This document shows, piece by piece, positions 37,514 to 52,300 of a DNA stretch of 64,000 nt. Both the position numbers and the translations under genes were made by a program. The DNA is from Aphelocoma coerulescens (Eukaryota > Chordata > Aves > Passeriformes > Corvidae). Position 1 is the first letter of the stretch. Every line of letters begins with the position of its first letter. The DNA is taken from contig NC_091015.1 in NCBI RefSeq assembly GCF_041296385.1, forward strand, positions 94,100,004 through 94,164,003, read 5' to 3'. The notes beneath the pieces were generated by a model that saw nothing but the letters and a program-made list of their open reading frames with translations, was not told where the DNA came from and did no database searches.

Positions 37514-39603
37514 GCTCAGAAGCACAAAGCTACTGTACTCCCTGCTGTCCCCTTTTTCCTGCATGCCCCCAGCACAGGCTGCTCCTGCCACAAACCATGG
37601 TCTCTTTAATAGCAGCAGTATTATTTTTGGTGCAGCAGGAACTTCATCCTGCCCCAGTTCATGCAGTGTACTTTGCCTTCTTTCTTCCTCGCACGATTTG
37701 TTGCGCAGTTTATCATCACACGTACTCTGCTCCCCTTCTGCTACAGCTTCAAAGCACTCCAGATTTTTTGATTTGCCTCTCCTACTGCTCCAAGACGCTG
37801 AGTGATGCAGAGAACCTCCTACAGCCAGAAAGTAACTGTGATTTTTAGCGATGATGTTTGCTCTAACTATTTAAAGCACACTTAAGAAGACACATAATAA
37901 GTAGGTTTGAGGGAAGTGGTAGCAATCCACCCACTACGTTCCTTTTAGCTAACCCTTTAATTAAATATTAAAGATAGGGTTCTCAGGAAGATTTAAAATA
38001 ACCCACTGACAGAAAAAAAGAGACAGGTTAAAAAACAGCAGAAAATGAAATAATCCCCCCCCAAAGACTTACCACACCTTCATGCTGTTTTTAACATAAT
38101 TTTACTGTGCTGATGAGGGAAGAGCTTTTCTGAAGGGAAATAAACCTTATGCTTTCCAGTGCTAGATCACTCTCTGTGTTCTCAGGGAGTCCCACTAGGG
38201 ATTACAAATTATTTGGTGCTTAACATACCAGTTTCCTCTCTCATAAGGGAGAGCAAAGAAAAGTTTATAAAAAATGAGTAAGTGAATTACTTGAAATGTT
38301 ATTCCTCACTCGAAAGACACATTCTACTGGTGGATTCACAGAACTGATACACAGTTTGAGAGGAAAAGTACATATATATACACTGCTTATAGCCTTGTCT
38401 CCAAGTATAAAGCAGAGTGAGATAAATGACAGCAAGATCTGGGCAGATTTGTGGTATGAAGCATTTCTCTTTGTAACTGAATTAAGGCACACCACAAATG
38501 ATCAGAGGAGAAAGAGAAGTGACTACTGATGGAGATCAGAAGTGCAAGAAACCAAGTATGCCCACAAAACTGAGTGGCTCTGACCTGCATATTCCTTTTG
38601 GTGAAGGCTTTGATTATTTCTCTTTGTATCTAGCTGACAAAGCTTGACAGCCTAACTGAGCAGTGGTTTTGCACCAGTACAGCAAGAATATCTGCTCTGC
38701 TGCTTCTTCTCTTGTGCTTGAACTCCATTGTCCTCCTTTTATTCTTCTATGCTGCTTGTAGTTTTAAATCAAGCTCCAGACCCCCAAGCTCTCTGTATAG
38801 TCTCCAGTGTTGCTGTAATACAAACAGAAACTGGTCAACCATTTCGATTTGTTCTTGTGTTAGCCATATAATGGAAAATGCTTCCAAATACACACTGCTT
38901 CCCCCCTCCAAATCAGTCTTACAATCGATACTGTCCTACTTTCAATTAAAATACCACCACAACAGATACATCTATATGGTGCTTAGATTGCCACAGCAGA
39001 AAATCTATTACTTTGAATACAGAAGCTGGCCAAAATGATTGAATTCCTGAGGCAACAGAATGATACTGGTGATTTTATTCAGCACATGTCCAATACGATT
39101 TTCCATTCGGAATCCACATTTTTTAATGCTTTTCTATACCATTCTTAACATTACCTTCAGCTTTTATGGAGTCCCTTAGAAAGTTGTTTTTTTCAATTTG
39201 TTTACCAGAAAACTTAAATTTCAATGATTAAATAATAGGACATTTATATACATCAGTGGGTTTTCTCAGATACTGGGCTCTAAGTACATACAATGTCTAT
39301 TGAGTGAAAATAAAAAAGAAAAATTCCAGTCATGCAAATCATCTTACAAACCATTATCCATTTGACTTGAAAATTTTTACTCTGTTACTGGCATATAATT
39401 TCAAAATTAAACAAATAAAATTTTAAGGTTGCTTTGTCCATTTCCACTCGTTTGTTTTGCTGTTTTGAAGAACTGACAGGCCACATGCTACTGCAGAAGG
39501 TACCGGCAGGGTAATCATTGTTCTGCTACCACCGACCAACCCCTCTGAGCCCTGGCATGGATGTGTTTTCAAAAACCACCTAACCTTCAGCTAACTGCAC
39601 TGG

Positions 39604-39609
39604 TTTATT
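39604..39609 (-). terminator. UBE2QL1: Candidate proximal poly(A) signal for UBE2QL1
   Basis: TTTATT on the + strand is AATAAA on the - strand. It lies about 650 bp after the UBE2QL1 stop and is the first canonical signal found. Another lies at 39,074-39,079. Which is used cannot be told from sequence. Confidence 0.35.
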
Positions 39610-40256
39610 TCTGAACAGCACATCACAATATCAGCACAGAGAGCACATTGTAACCGGTTGGGTGATTCCACTTAATAATTTTTCAACACTAGGACCTTTC
39701 AGCATTTAAATTCTGGTTTCATTTATGAATTAAAGGTCATATATAGAGCACAAATGAGGTCTAAATTTAGTCACAGCAGACCACAGTTCCACATAAAGAC
39801 AAATCTTCAAGTTATGTTGACCTGCTAGGAGACAAAGATAAACAGCACAGCAAACATGTACCTGCAATGCACTGCTTCCCTATTAAATATTAACTGTTTC
39901 ATTTACATTTAAATGAACTGAGCAGTAATGGACAGACTTTCCAGTACTGCTGTTTGGTGCTGCTGTCATGGAAAGAAGCTGAAGACAATGTGGGCTGTAT
40001 GGGGGCAAATGACGCAATCTCAGCATCCGCTCAAGTGACTTCAATGATGACCATTCTCCAGTCTTGAAATATAATCCTACACAGCATTTTTTTCTCTCCC
40101 TCTGTAAACACATCTGTTCATAAATAACTTAGATGTCTCCTTGACATTCATGGTATGTAACTGAAGCTGAAGTAGAAAAGGATGGGCGGTGTACAGCACT
40201 GAGGAGATGTCACAGTACTTTTGTTCAGCATTTTTGTCAAGTGCAGGTTGCTAACA

Positions 40257-40388
40257 TCAGCCATCAGAGACGGGCGGGGTGACCCACCCATATTTTTCAT
40301 GGGTCTTCACCAAACTCTTAAATGTTGCTTCAGCTTCCTTTCGACTGAATGACTTTTTTGATTTGCCAGCTTTTCTGCAGATACGGCC
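40257..40388 (-). CDS. UBE2QL1: UBE2QL1 exon 2 (C-terminal 43 residues)
   Basis: The acceptor ggcgcag lies before 40,388. The exon encodes [20 protein letters not shown], then [20 protein letters not shown], then SDG and the stop at 40,259-40,257. It is near-identical to the vertebrate orthologue as I remember it. It is the only coding sequence in this part of the window. Confidence 0.96.
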   Translation of the reverse strand, partial: GRICRKAGKSKKSFSRKEAEATFKSLVKTHEKYGWVTPPVSDG

Positions 40389-43300
40389 CTGCGCCAAACA
40401 CAAAAAGAAAACCTTCATTAGAGATGTGAACACGCATCTGGAAACCACAGCTTAACTTTCCAACGCATCAGCCCGAGAGGCATCCACTTACGGGTACCAG
40501 CAAGCACAGTTCCCCAACTTGAGCAGACAAATGGATTATTAGAGATGATTTAAAATGATATTCAGTGAACGGGTAAAAAGCAAGAAAAAAAAAAAGGCAT
40601 CTGCCGGGCTGTTTCCTCCCGGCGAGCCCCTGCGCTGGCACGCTGCCCTGCTTACAGCAACCCGCGGCTGCCGCTGCGGCCGTGCCTTAGGGCTCGCCTC
40701 CCTCTCGGCTGCACCGGGACCTCCAGCATTCCGTGTGTGGCGGGAGGACCCTCATGCCCACCCCTGCCACCCCTCCTGCCCAGCCGGGGGCAGCCCTGGC
40801 AGACAGAGACTGCCCGGGCACGGCTGCTCTCAGGGCTGCCCCTGCCTCAGCCCCGCTGCCACCGCGGAATCGCATCCATCCCGCGGAACAGAACTCCGCT
40901 CCTCTTCCTCCGACCTGACCCGTGAGAAATGAACAGCTCCGCCTTTTTTAAAACGAGTGCCTTAAACCAACTTGCTTCCATCTTAAATCAAAAGTTCTAG
41001 TTTGTTTATTACGCCTTCATGCCAAGTTTGATAATAAATGAAAATATACCCACTTGCATATACTGCATTTTTATTACTCTGCAATTAGATATTACCTCTA
41101 ACTGCACAGCCGTATAAAATTCAAATCCTTGTTTGGCGGTAGAGACTTTTACCGAGTTAACAATAGCTTACTTTATTTTTCACATTGGTCTGTGTCAATT
41201 ACCAACAGAGACAGAAGAAAGAATTACAGCTGCAGATTAATACCACTCTGCAACAATTAATACCTTTAAAAAATGAATAAAATAAAATAAATATCTTTAT
41301 AAAGTATTTATGCCTACTGGATTTGTTACAAAATAGAGGTTTATTGAAGTCACTAATCTAGTAATTTTAGTAATTGTTTGATAGATAGCATGAAAGCCTT
41401 TTTAACAATAAATGGTATTTGATGAGCAGATACCATATTACAGTGTTACAATTATTAAGAACAAAGTTAGTATGTTCTCATTCTTTTCTGTTCAAGTCAG
41501 TATGTTGTCATTCTTTTCTGCTCTTTAGCTCAAAAATCATCTTTTGCTTCCCTGATTTTAGTGTCAATTTTGAATTCAACCCAAAAACTGTCATTGGCAA
41601 TAGAATGCAACAAATACTGAGAAAATAGTCAGCTATATTGAGGGAAAAAAGGGTGAAAATGGGAAAAAAGAAAAAAAAATCTGTCCTCAGAATATCACAT
41701 TTACTTTTACAGACTAAAAAGAGTGAGATTAGTCTGCAGCATGGACAAACAATTTCTTACTAGAAAGCTGTCACAATATTGCAGAGGCTCTTTTGTGTTC
41801 AGCACTGCTTCTGTTATAGCAAAACTATGCACACATGAAAGAAAAAAGCAGCTTCCTACTCCTGCTGTGACAAATTATTTTTTGGTGCAGTTTGAGTTCT
41901 CTCTCAGAGCATACTTTAACCAGAGATTATGAACACCCTCCAATTCCCACCTCAACTTATTCACAGTCAGTTTATACCCATTTGGTTTTCCCCAAAACAG
42001 CTATTTTACCTGTCGATGTTTTTCGTTGCCTTTCTCCCTGGCTGCCATTTACAGACTAGAAATGTATTTCCTCTTTAAATACCCCTTGGTAGAGCAAACA
42101 GCAAGACACCTTCTACATCTCACAGATTTAGCAATTAATATGTCCCAAATAAGGATGATCTGAATGGATCTCAATTGAGCCCCAATCATAAATTTTCTTA
42201 GAAAATGCTCATTTTTAGCTGTGACAGATGGAATAATTAAATAAAGCTGGGTAACATATTTTTAAATTTGTATTGAATAATTATCATACATAATTTATAT
42301 CATATATAATTATCAATCATAGTTATTCTGCAGGAGTATTTTTGTTGTTACAAAACATTTTGTATTTTCTTCCTAATCTGAGGTTTTGTTGGAATCACAC
42401 TTAGAGAAGCACAAAGATAAAACAAAGTGCAACAGAAGATTAAATCAGCACAGAAAATGCTGTCCTCAAAATCTCACTGATGAAATACTTTCGAAAGGAA
42501 ATATAAACTTACTCTGCTACTTAATTTCTGGATTAGATCCATTTGCCATCTCCTGTGTTTTGCACATTATTTTTTATATTTTAAGGCTTTGATACCTTTC
42601 GGAATTATATGCATAGTACCTAGGACAGTATGATTCACATCTTCCCCAGCTTTAACAAAGTATTAATACTAAGCTGTACCTAGAAATAGAATCTTTGCAT
42701 TGCAAACAGCTCATGTTTGGTGCTGACTATGTACAGCCTTCAAAGCAGAAAAGTAAGAATCCTCTGGTGCTGTAATGATGTGGTAAATATCATCACATCA
42801 TGTAAAATGTTACTGGAGCCCTATCAGATGAAAGGAGCATAATTTCATGAGTTTATTCTGAGAGCTTTCTGTTATTAATGCAACGGATCATTAAATCCAC
42901 TTCCACTCTGGTACCATGTGCAGGTTGTATTGTGAACTGCACCATCAAAGACCAGCTAATTCTACCCCGCTGTAGTCCATGTATTTCTACGCTTATACAG
43001 AAACTATGGGTGGTATGGTCAGCACTGTCTCTTATTAACCAATATCCTGTCAGCTGTATATAATTTGGATAAAATTTAACCTCCTGGATTGCAAGTTTCC
43101 CTATTTGGTGCCTCAAGTAAACCTGGGGTAAAAAGAAAGAAGGCTGGAATTTCAGCTGACCGAGTTCAGATGCTTTCAAGCCTATACTTGGGTGGCATCT
43201 ACTGTCTTAATGAGTTTTAGCTTTTTGCCATTCCCAGAAAACTCTTCCCAAGTTTAAGAAAAAAATGTCATTTTGGACACAATTACAGAAGAAACTGTCA

Positions 43301-46300
43301 AACATTTTACCAGGCACCACTGCCAGCCCTGACTACAGTTTATTTTCAACCTGCTACTTAAACATGCAGTCATTTTAACTCTGGATAGGAGCCTGTGAGC
43401 TGCTGCATTCTGTAAACATGATAGTGATGGTAAATACAGTATGTAAATATGTGCTGTCCACAGCTCTGCTGCACACAACTGCATTTTGACCAATCCCCAA
43501 ACCACATGCGTCACTACTGCCAGGGTAAGGAATACAGATCATTAGCATTGCCGATGTTTTGATGTGTCCAGCACCACACCAAGGAAAGATATCAAACTGA
43601 TATCTGAACAAGATCAAAACATTCCACAAGAGGTTAAAAACAACAGAGAAAGCCCAAGAAAGCCTTTCATAAAGATATCAGTGTTGACTTCAGCTCCGAG
43701 AAGTCACACCAGGAGCTTATTTAAATACTTGCAATACTTTCAGACACTCGCAGAGTGTCTTTCATAAAGGGATAACTGAAAGCCTAATTAAAGAGTTGGA
43801 GAGAACGTTTCAGATTTTGCCATCTGCTGTGACTTCATGTACTTATCAAGATATAATTTTAACAAGCTAGAAACATATGAAAGGTGAAAGCAATGCCACA
43901 GCACCCAACTGGTTTTTGCAGCCGTGCTGAAGCGCAGGGGGACGTGTGCTGCGCTCAGCCTCCTCCCTCGCTCGTGCTCCTGCTGCGCCCAGCCAGCGCG
44001 GCACAGCGAGCAATCGCATGCCACTCATCCAGGCTTTGCCCCAACTAATGAGCTTGCACAAACAGCTGATAAGCATCCAGTCTCTAACCCTGATGATGGC
44101 GGGCAGAAAGACCTCCTGGAACACGAGCTGCTGTGGGCATCCTTCTCAGGATCCTGGCTGAACCGAGGGACCAACCACTCCCTCCTGCCACGTTCAGCAA
44201 AATACACAAGGAGAATCTCGTGTATGATTTGTCCCCCTGTCTTGGTTTCAGGTGCAATAGAGGTCATTTTCTTTGGTTTGGATTCAGCATGAGAATAATG
44301 TTGATAACACCCTGATGTTTTAGCTGATGCTGAGCAATGCTCACACTAAGCCAAGGATTTTTCACAGTGCCTTGTGCTCTACCAGTGAGCAGGTGCACAA
44401 GAAGCCAAGAGGGAATATGGCCAGAACAGCAAGCTGAACTGGCCAAAGGGATGTTCCACACCATAGAACATCATGCCCAGTATATTAACAGGGGACAGTT
44501 GGCTGGGAGGGGCCAGTCACTGCTTGGGGACAGGGCTGGGCATCTGTCAGTGGGTGGTGAGTAATGTTATTGTGCAGCACTTGGTCTTCTTGTGCTTTTT
44601 TGTCTCTCTCTCTCTTTGTAATTACAGTTGGGGTTTTTGTTGTTATTATTATAATTATTAGTATTGTATTTTACTTAGTTTCAATTATCAAACTTCTTAT
44701 GTCAACCCACAAGTTTTTACTTTTTCTTCTGATTCTCCTCCCCAGCCAGCCAGAGGATGAGGTTGAGAGAGTGACTGCGTAGAATTTGGTTGGCAGCTGA
44801 GGTTAGACCATGACACATTCACATCTATGGACCTCTGTGGGCAAATCTGGGAGCTTTTCTACTTCCGAGTGATGCCACAGTAGTCTCTGTGAACACATCT
44901 CCCCTTCATAATGCTCTGTGACACTGAAGTGCACCCTCAAAAATACTCAACAACTATTAGCTCTTTAAAATCCGTCAGTACTGCCATCAGCAATGGGCCA
45001 TGTCGATTCTTCCCCAGCATCGCCAGATCACAAATTAGTTCAAAGAAAGAGTTAAGTCCTGTACAGAATCCAAATATGAAGCCTGAAACTCTTGAGATCA
45101 CTATGACCATGGATCTGCCAACACCTGGCCTATGGTGTCTAGTGTCATGAAAAGCAGTCTTGACATTTCTTCTGGTCTTTCCGGAGTCAGGACGGCCTGA
45201 AGAGGATTTCTCTGGACAAAGTCAGTTCCCTCTCTTGTCAAATCAATGACAGTAGTTCCCAGATCCAAACCCAACAATTTTAGCACAGTACCAGGTGTGC
45301 TTCCATGTGTGTCCTGTTGGCACTCCCTAGAAGGACAGCACTATGTAATGGAGGTCAGCTTTCCACAGGATCATACAATCACCAAAAGTATTGGCTGGAA
45401 GGGACCTGTGGTGGTCTCCAAGTCCAGCTTAGACACTTGGAGCTGAACTGCCAACACAGGTCAGCTGTGGCACTGCACGGCCAGCTCCTGAACCCTTCAA
45501 GGTTGTAGTCAGTCCTCTCCTGATGCCACTTCCTGCTATATTAGGTTCAAATTTTCAGAGATTTATTGTACTCAGCCATCAGCCCTTACAGGACTGATGT
45601 TATTGTGGAAATAATGTAAGCCCGTGTGGTATGGATCTCTGAGATGTCACAGCAAACCCTTCAGTCACATCCAGACTTTTTTACCTGGACCAGCCAACAA
45701 AAAGCTGTGTACATTTCCAGTAGTGCACAGCTAAGAGACTCAGAAGCAGGCAAACCATCACGTTGTTAGCACAGCTCTTAACACAATCTCCTCAGCCCTG
45801 TGTACTTTCATTAGTCCTGACAATGCAAATAACTCCGGGTTGGTCTCCCAAGGGCAAATCATATAAGCCTTCTGCACATGGGGCTAAACTTGGCCCATCC
45901 TGTAAGCCAGCATAAGGATACACGAATGGCTACAGTTTCCTTTTCTGCCTCCATCTCTTAACAGATCTCTGTAGCAGGCTCTGCTCACCCATCCCTAGGT
46001 AAATGTCAAGAGACAGAAAACAAGCAAAGAGAGAGAAGCACACAAAAGACTGCAGGAAGTCACTGTTCCAGACACAGTATCTGTGGCGATCTGCCCATGG
46101 ACAGGACGATGATCCACAAGGATATGCCCATTTTCCAAGTCTGTCGTCCCAGGCCTCTCCATGGATGACACAAAATCTATGGATTTCCTAAATATTGAAG
46201 CACGCTATGAGTTTCTGGTACGTAGCATGTTCCATAATGTGCCAGTGACTAATGGCTTTGGGCCCCAACTGTTCTATGCAAACAAACATATTCTGATAAG

Positions 46301-49300
46301 GAACAGAGGTACTCAGTGCTTAAGCCTGAACCAGCCTTATCCTAGAATATTTAAACAAGCTTTCAGAGGAAAATATTTCCACTGGCTTTAGAGAGGCATT
46401 CAAAAGCAGAGTGATGCTAAAGTGAGCTACTGTCATGCTCTCAGTGCAGTGATTGCAATGTGTCACAACATTGCTCTTAGAGTGCAATATACACAGTCTC
46501 TCCCCCCAATTACATGGTTTATAATTTTTTTCCTTCGTGTACTGATGAGGCACAGTTAATCATGTCTCAAAAACTGCACACAACTTATATTGCACTGTAT
46601 ATGATTATTAGCTATAGCTAAGACAAAGCGGTATAGAACGCGATACAAATACTCATAATGATGCAGCAAAAGTGAATTAAAACTGTGAGGTTTTCCTGCA
46701 AATGTGTAATTTCCAAAGCAGTACTTCCATGCCTTTTTTGGTCTCCTTTTTAAGAATAATCCATAAAAGAAGTGAAAACTTAGCAAGTTCCAGCATTAAA
46801 GCATCCTATAAATTGTGCCTTCTGGGAGTGTAACTGTTCCTTGTCCAGGAAAAAGAAATCTGAGTTCCAGCTGAGTAATTATTTATGCTCATTTGTCTGT
46901 GTGCAGCCTGGTGCCAGTAGCTCTTAATCGATACAAACACTTACAGCCCCAGTCTCCGTCTGACAGCTACAGAGCACTGTGCTGCTCTTCCTCGCCTTTC
47001 CCTAAGTCAGCACTGAGCTGGCAGCACAATCTCAGCACAGAGGAGGGTTAAGAAACTCCCTCCCTGCATTTTACAGGTGGGACAAACTCTCTGCTGGCAA
47101 AAGAATAAGAAAATTTCTTATTCTCACTGGCCACATTTCTGGTGTCTCAAGCATTTCCAGGTATGACAACATGGTGGGCTTCTGTCAAAAGAGACAATCC
47201 CTGTCCCCTGCCACCAGAAGGGTAGTTGTTAGTCTAGGTGACAGAGGGATATTTTCTCTGCAATGTATTCTCAGTCTTTTGCTGAGCTCCCTGGACTACC
47301 TCTCTGTGGAATCAGGCACTGGCAGAGTTCCTGAGGACCACTCCATGTGAGAAGGCTGGGAACATGACAGCAACTCTTCGCATAAGCCCACAGGTCCTCC
47401 ACATCAGGAACCTGAAGTTACCCAAGTCAAACACAGTCACGGGTGTGAACCCAACCAAAGCAAAGCCAACCATCCTTTGTGACAGGCTGTAAAGACAAAG
47501 GCACCACAACTATGTCTATCTTCACATTTCCCTAAGTTTTACAATGCTAAAACAAAAACAAGAACAAAACAGTAGTAAAAAGCAGGCTGCCTCTGGGTAC
47601 ATCTAGTCGAGTTAAACCCAAATTTAGTAAGATCAGAGTCACAAGTGGATGTGCTATCCCACTGCTATTTATATGAACGTGCCAATCTCTTGACTGCAGT
47701 ATGTTTCATACTGATGCACATGGACATCTACTCAGAGAGCCCTCACTTCTGAGTGCTTTAAGCACATGTCCTCAAATGACCTTTGGGAAGACAGTTGTCT
47801 GTACTTTACATGTGGGAAAGAGGAATATAGTGAAGTTATATGAGTAGCCCATGACTGCACCTGAAGTCAGTGGCAAAACCTGGAAGCTAAACTTGGATCA
47901 GCTCTTCTCAGGCTAAGTGCTCAAACTGTGAAACAACCTCCTCCCGCAAATAATTATAGAACACTTCAATGCCAGGTATACTTTAATGGAAATAATACTG
48001 TCAAATTTACAGAAAATTTAATAATTATAGAAATTCACAGAAAATTTTAAAAACTAATAAGATAAATTTTTTTTGTTTCACAATGCTTTTGGTTTTTTCA
48101 TGGGCATGTACTATGGGAACGAGCCCTATATACTGCAGCTGGGGGCTTGTTACCATTTGTAACACAAGCCTAGAAATGGGAGAAATACCTCCTCATTCCA
48201 CAGCTCATAAAACCTGACTATGACAAGCATCTGAGCTCCAGGCCATTTCATAACGCAGGCTTATGTCTTCCTTCCTCGGGTTTATTTTCACTCGTCTTTG
48301 AATGCAGGTTTGGGATTATAACTGACTTGTAACTCTATCAAGGAGTCACTGCAGAAGTTCCATGGGTTTTGGAGAGCCTGCGCAGCAAAAGGATTAAATC
48401 AATGAGGATCATCAATTTTAACAAGGAAAACGCACAATATCGTGAAGCAGATAAAAAGACAGCTTCCAAGGACAGACTCTGCACGTGCATGAGGCAGGCA
48501 CACATCTGCCACATATGGCTGAGGACAGGCACAGCTGATGTGTCCTTCCTCAGTGTGACTTTTAATGAGAATGGGGCGAATCAGACTGGCACCTTGATCC
48601 TGTTTCAGAAGAGGAATCACCTGAACATCTGAAGTGCGGTGCCCACTCACCTGCTCCGTGCAGACTGGACTACAAATTCATTTTCATCAAAGCACACCTA
48701 TGCTTCTTCCTAGCTCAGGCTCTTTCAATTCCCAGTGCAGTTCTCATTTCACTGCAAGCCAGGTTAGGTAACAGTATCACGTCCTTCCTGTAAAGCTTGT
48801 CCTGAGACTTCCAGGATCTACTCTGTTACTCCTGTTTCTAGATGGAGTTAAACACCATAGAGTGCTCAGCACCCTCCAGAAATGACCTGTGGAGTACAAC
48901 TCAGACCAGACCCTGCACTTCCAAAAAATAGAGTGATATCCAAGAGAAACCTGCTATTCCACTTACAAGTGCAACAACTGGGTCCTGAGCACCTTGCAAC
49001 TAAGAAACATTCTGAGCCATTCAGCCAGCATAACTACCACAGCATCTTCTCCCTGTTTAACTGCAGAGGAATTGCACCCAGCAATCCTCCCACTGCCCAT
49101 CTCCCTTTGCAATGAACGTCAGCATTACCTTTCTTGGCATTTACAGGAGAAAACTGGAAACTGCATGTGAAGGACTGAATACGTCAAGGAAAAGAAGAGC
49201 CCTTCACTGACTCCCACCAGTCCAAAGGAGCTTAGAGGGGAAAAAGAAACGCAGCAAATATTATGTTACCTAACCACTGTCCCACTTGGTGAGAGCAGAT

Positions 49301-52300
49301 GCCCACAGGGGGACATGCCTCAGATCATGCCTGGCAATCAGACTCCCGAGATACGAGGAGCTGAATTACTGTGGAGTTACAAATCTTCAATCTGGAAGTA
49401 TCTGGCCATGCACGGAAATCCCTGGGCATTGTGTGGATGCTAGGAAAGCTGCATACTTTCAAGGCTAGCCTGTAAAAGGAAGAGTAAATCCTCCTCACAA
49501 TAGAAAGTGGGTTATTGAGGTTACTCCTTCAGGACATCACCCTTCGTGACTAGGCTTTCTGCATTTGAAAAAATACAATTTTCAATAAAGTATCTGACAA
49601 AGCACCCCAATGCTTCATGGTTCCCTCTGCCTGAACACTTACACTAAAGAAAATGAACATTTATATGATTCAGGGAAGAAGAATCTTGCTCTTTTCAGCA
49701 AATTCAATTTTCTCACAAAATCCAAAGCCACAATTCTTTCAAATTCTTATTTAGGAGATCAGCTAATTACTTCTCCCTCCATAAAAGCATGTTTTAAAAT
49801 TAGTAATTTAGTTCAATTTAGGGATTTAGTTTATTTGATGACTATTTTAACAGTAAGGAGGACAGTTGAAAGTATTTTAAAATTTTCATTTTTATGCTTT
49901 GAAGAAGAAAAATGGAGATTATGTTCCCTCTGCTTTTTAAAAGAATTAAACCAACCTCCTATTTCAATGAGTTGGAATCCCTGTGTCTTCATTCCTCTCA
50001 GTAGAATACATTTGCATAATAATAGTGGATGGTCAGAACAGCAATATATCAGAGTACACATGAACAATTATTTTTTCCAGCCCGTTCATCAGGCCCAGCA
50101 TCTCAATACACATGATCTCACTTAAACTTCAGCTTGACAATCCTAGGTTTCTCAAATGAAATAAAAGAGACATCTTAGAAGGCAAAAAAGATCTGATTTT
50201 CCTCTGTAGGCAAACAATATTCTGTTACCTCTTTGGCCCATCCATGGGTCATAAAAGATACCTTTTCATGGGAAACAAGTCCCCTAACACAGTCTTTGTC
50301 TCCTCTGTCATCTTTGTATATGAGTCGATGTGTTTTTCACCCATGGACCTAAAGCAACATTTCCTCCCTTGAGTATAACCATTATCACTTGCTCAGGCAA
50401 TCAAAAGCAAAAAGCAAAGCAGTTCTATTTTTTAAGGCCCTAATAGGATACAATGACTCCAAATAATTCAGAGACCACTGTGTCCTCTGTACATTTCTGC
50501 AGCCTTTGAGATTAGCTGATTTATTCATGGCTACACTCCTCAAACCCAGCATCTGGAGTATGAAAACCCATGGATTTGCAATCAGTTTCTGCTATACATT
50601 TTTGAAAGACCTGGAATCTGCTGACCTCCTGGACACCGTGCAAGTCCCATCTGCTATCTGCTTGCTCACACTTTTGTTTGAAAGGATGAAGAGGGAGTAA
50701 TTTAGACTATGATTAACAGCTACCTTCTGTAGCTGTTTTTCATAGAACAAGCCCATTTCTGCTGTTTCAATCTGGTAAAAGTCAGCTAGGATATTTGAAT
50801 CTCTAAAATGGAAAGATAAATCCATTCAATAGTCATACAAGGCACACAGCATTTGAAGCAAATAAACAGGGTTCCACTGAGGTATTTATAATGTTACAAT
50901 GTGAGGGATCAAAGTACCAGACACCAACAACTTTTATTCGAATTCAGGAACTTTTCCGAGACAAAATCAAAGCTCAACTACAAACTATATTTTGATTTTT
51001 ATTTAAATCATTATATAGAAGCCCACAACAGCAATACTCAGAATTAGAGGTTCCCTGTTCCTACTGCAATATGTCCTGGAAAAATTTTTATGTTTCTTCT
51101 ATTCCCTGCAGGAATCCTGGAAAAATTTTTATGCTCCTCCTATTCACTGGAAGAATAAGGGAGTATTTCCCTCAAGACAAAGACCTTTTTTTTCATGACA
51201 ATCTGCAGAGCTGACAGTTACCTGACAGCTGCCTTTGGCCGGCTGTCCCCAGCCTCCATGGAGAGAACAAGGGACTTGTAAAAAAGAGGACAAGGCATCT
51301 ACTGGTCAGCACTACTGCAAGCTTACGTCCAAAGTCCCCAAGGCATCAGGTGCAGCTCTGTTTGTTGCTCTCAAAAAAAGAAAAAAAAATCCTGATGCAT
51401 TATTTGGATGCTGGTAAATATAGCTTTGTCCTCTTTTAAATGTCCATCAAACCACCAGCAAATCATTCCGTCCAGTGAGAAACAATACATATATTGGACA
51501 ACACAAAAACCTCTCCTATTTTTGGACAAAGTCCGCTCCTTTTCCTTTGGGACCATATCATCTACTACATTTTCAAATGAGAGAGACAACTGCTCCTTGA
51601 AACATGGGCATTGGTGTCATCCATGTGCGTTGTCACACAAGGAGAGCCATGATGAACCTTCTGTCATGACATCCCTCTCCTTCAACTGGTACCATTCCCC
51701 CTTCCTTCCTTTCTTCAATTATTGATATAATTGTGACAATGACACAATTATCTGGGAGTGGAGAGCAACTAATGTTTAAACCTCTCTCCGAAATTATCAA
51801 AAAGTCATTTTAAAGGGCTAAGAAGGAGTAATACTCCAAGGGCCACTCCCACGGCCTGGATAGACACAGAGAGACAGAAAAGGGAAGCTCTGCCTAGACA
51901 GACATGTCAAACAGTTGCCTCCAGGATGATAAACAACCAGTATTTAAATTATTTCATTAGCATCACCCCACCTCCTTGGCTGGCACCCCGGCTCTGCAGC
52001 GGCTCACGGCAACTCTGTCGCCAGTTCAGCAGGGCCAAGCTCTTGCCTGTGATGCCAGGAGCTAGCAAGCAGCTGACTGTGCAGGAAGCAAGTACAAAGT
52101 CATCCCTTTGAAAGCAAGGCTACAGTTGAGTTAAGGACAACACCAAGTTTTTTAAAATAGGATTCTGGATCCCAGACAGATAAACAGTCTTCGGCCTTTG
52201 ATGTACTGAGAATTCCCCTCAAGATACTGACTAGAGCTGTGTGAATAATTGATTTTCTCAGCTGAATAGCTGAAGCAACCAACCAAACAAACCCCAACTT

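Larger units (their letters stand above)
33801..39590. other. Intergenic and possible UBE2QL1 3' region; simple repeats only
   Basis: No gene recognised. It contains a (TA)n at 36,124-36,142, a pyrimidine-rich stretch at about 37,204-37,370 and a (CCCT)n at 37,493-37,513. The upper-coordinate part may be UBE2QL1 3' UTR if a distal poly(A) site is used. Confidence 0.5.

Noticed and set aside
49610..50125. 171-codon + strand frame in the UBE2QL1 intron
   Set aside because: It lies in ordinary AT-rich intron, with no known domain or splice signals supporting an exon. It is probably chance.
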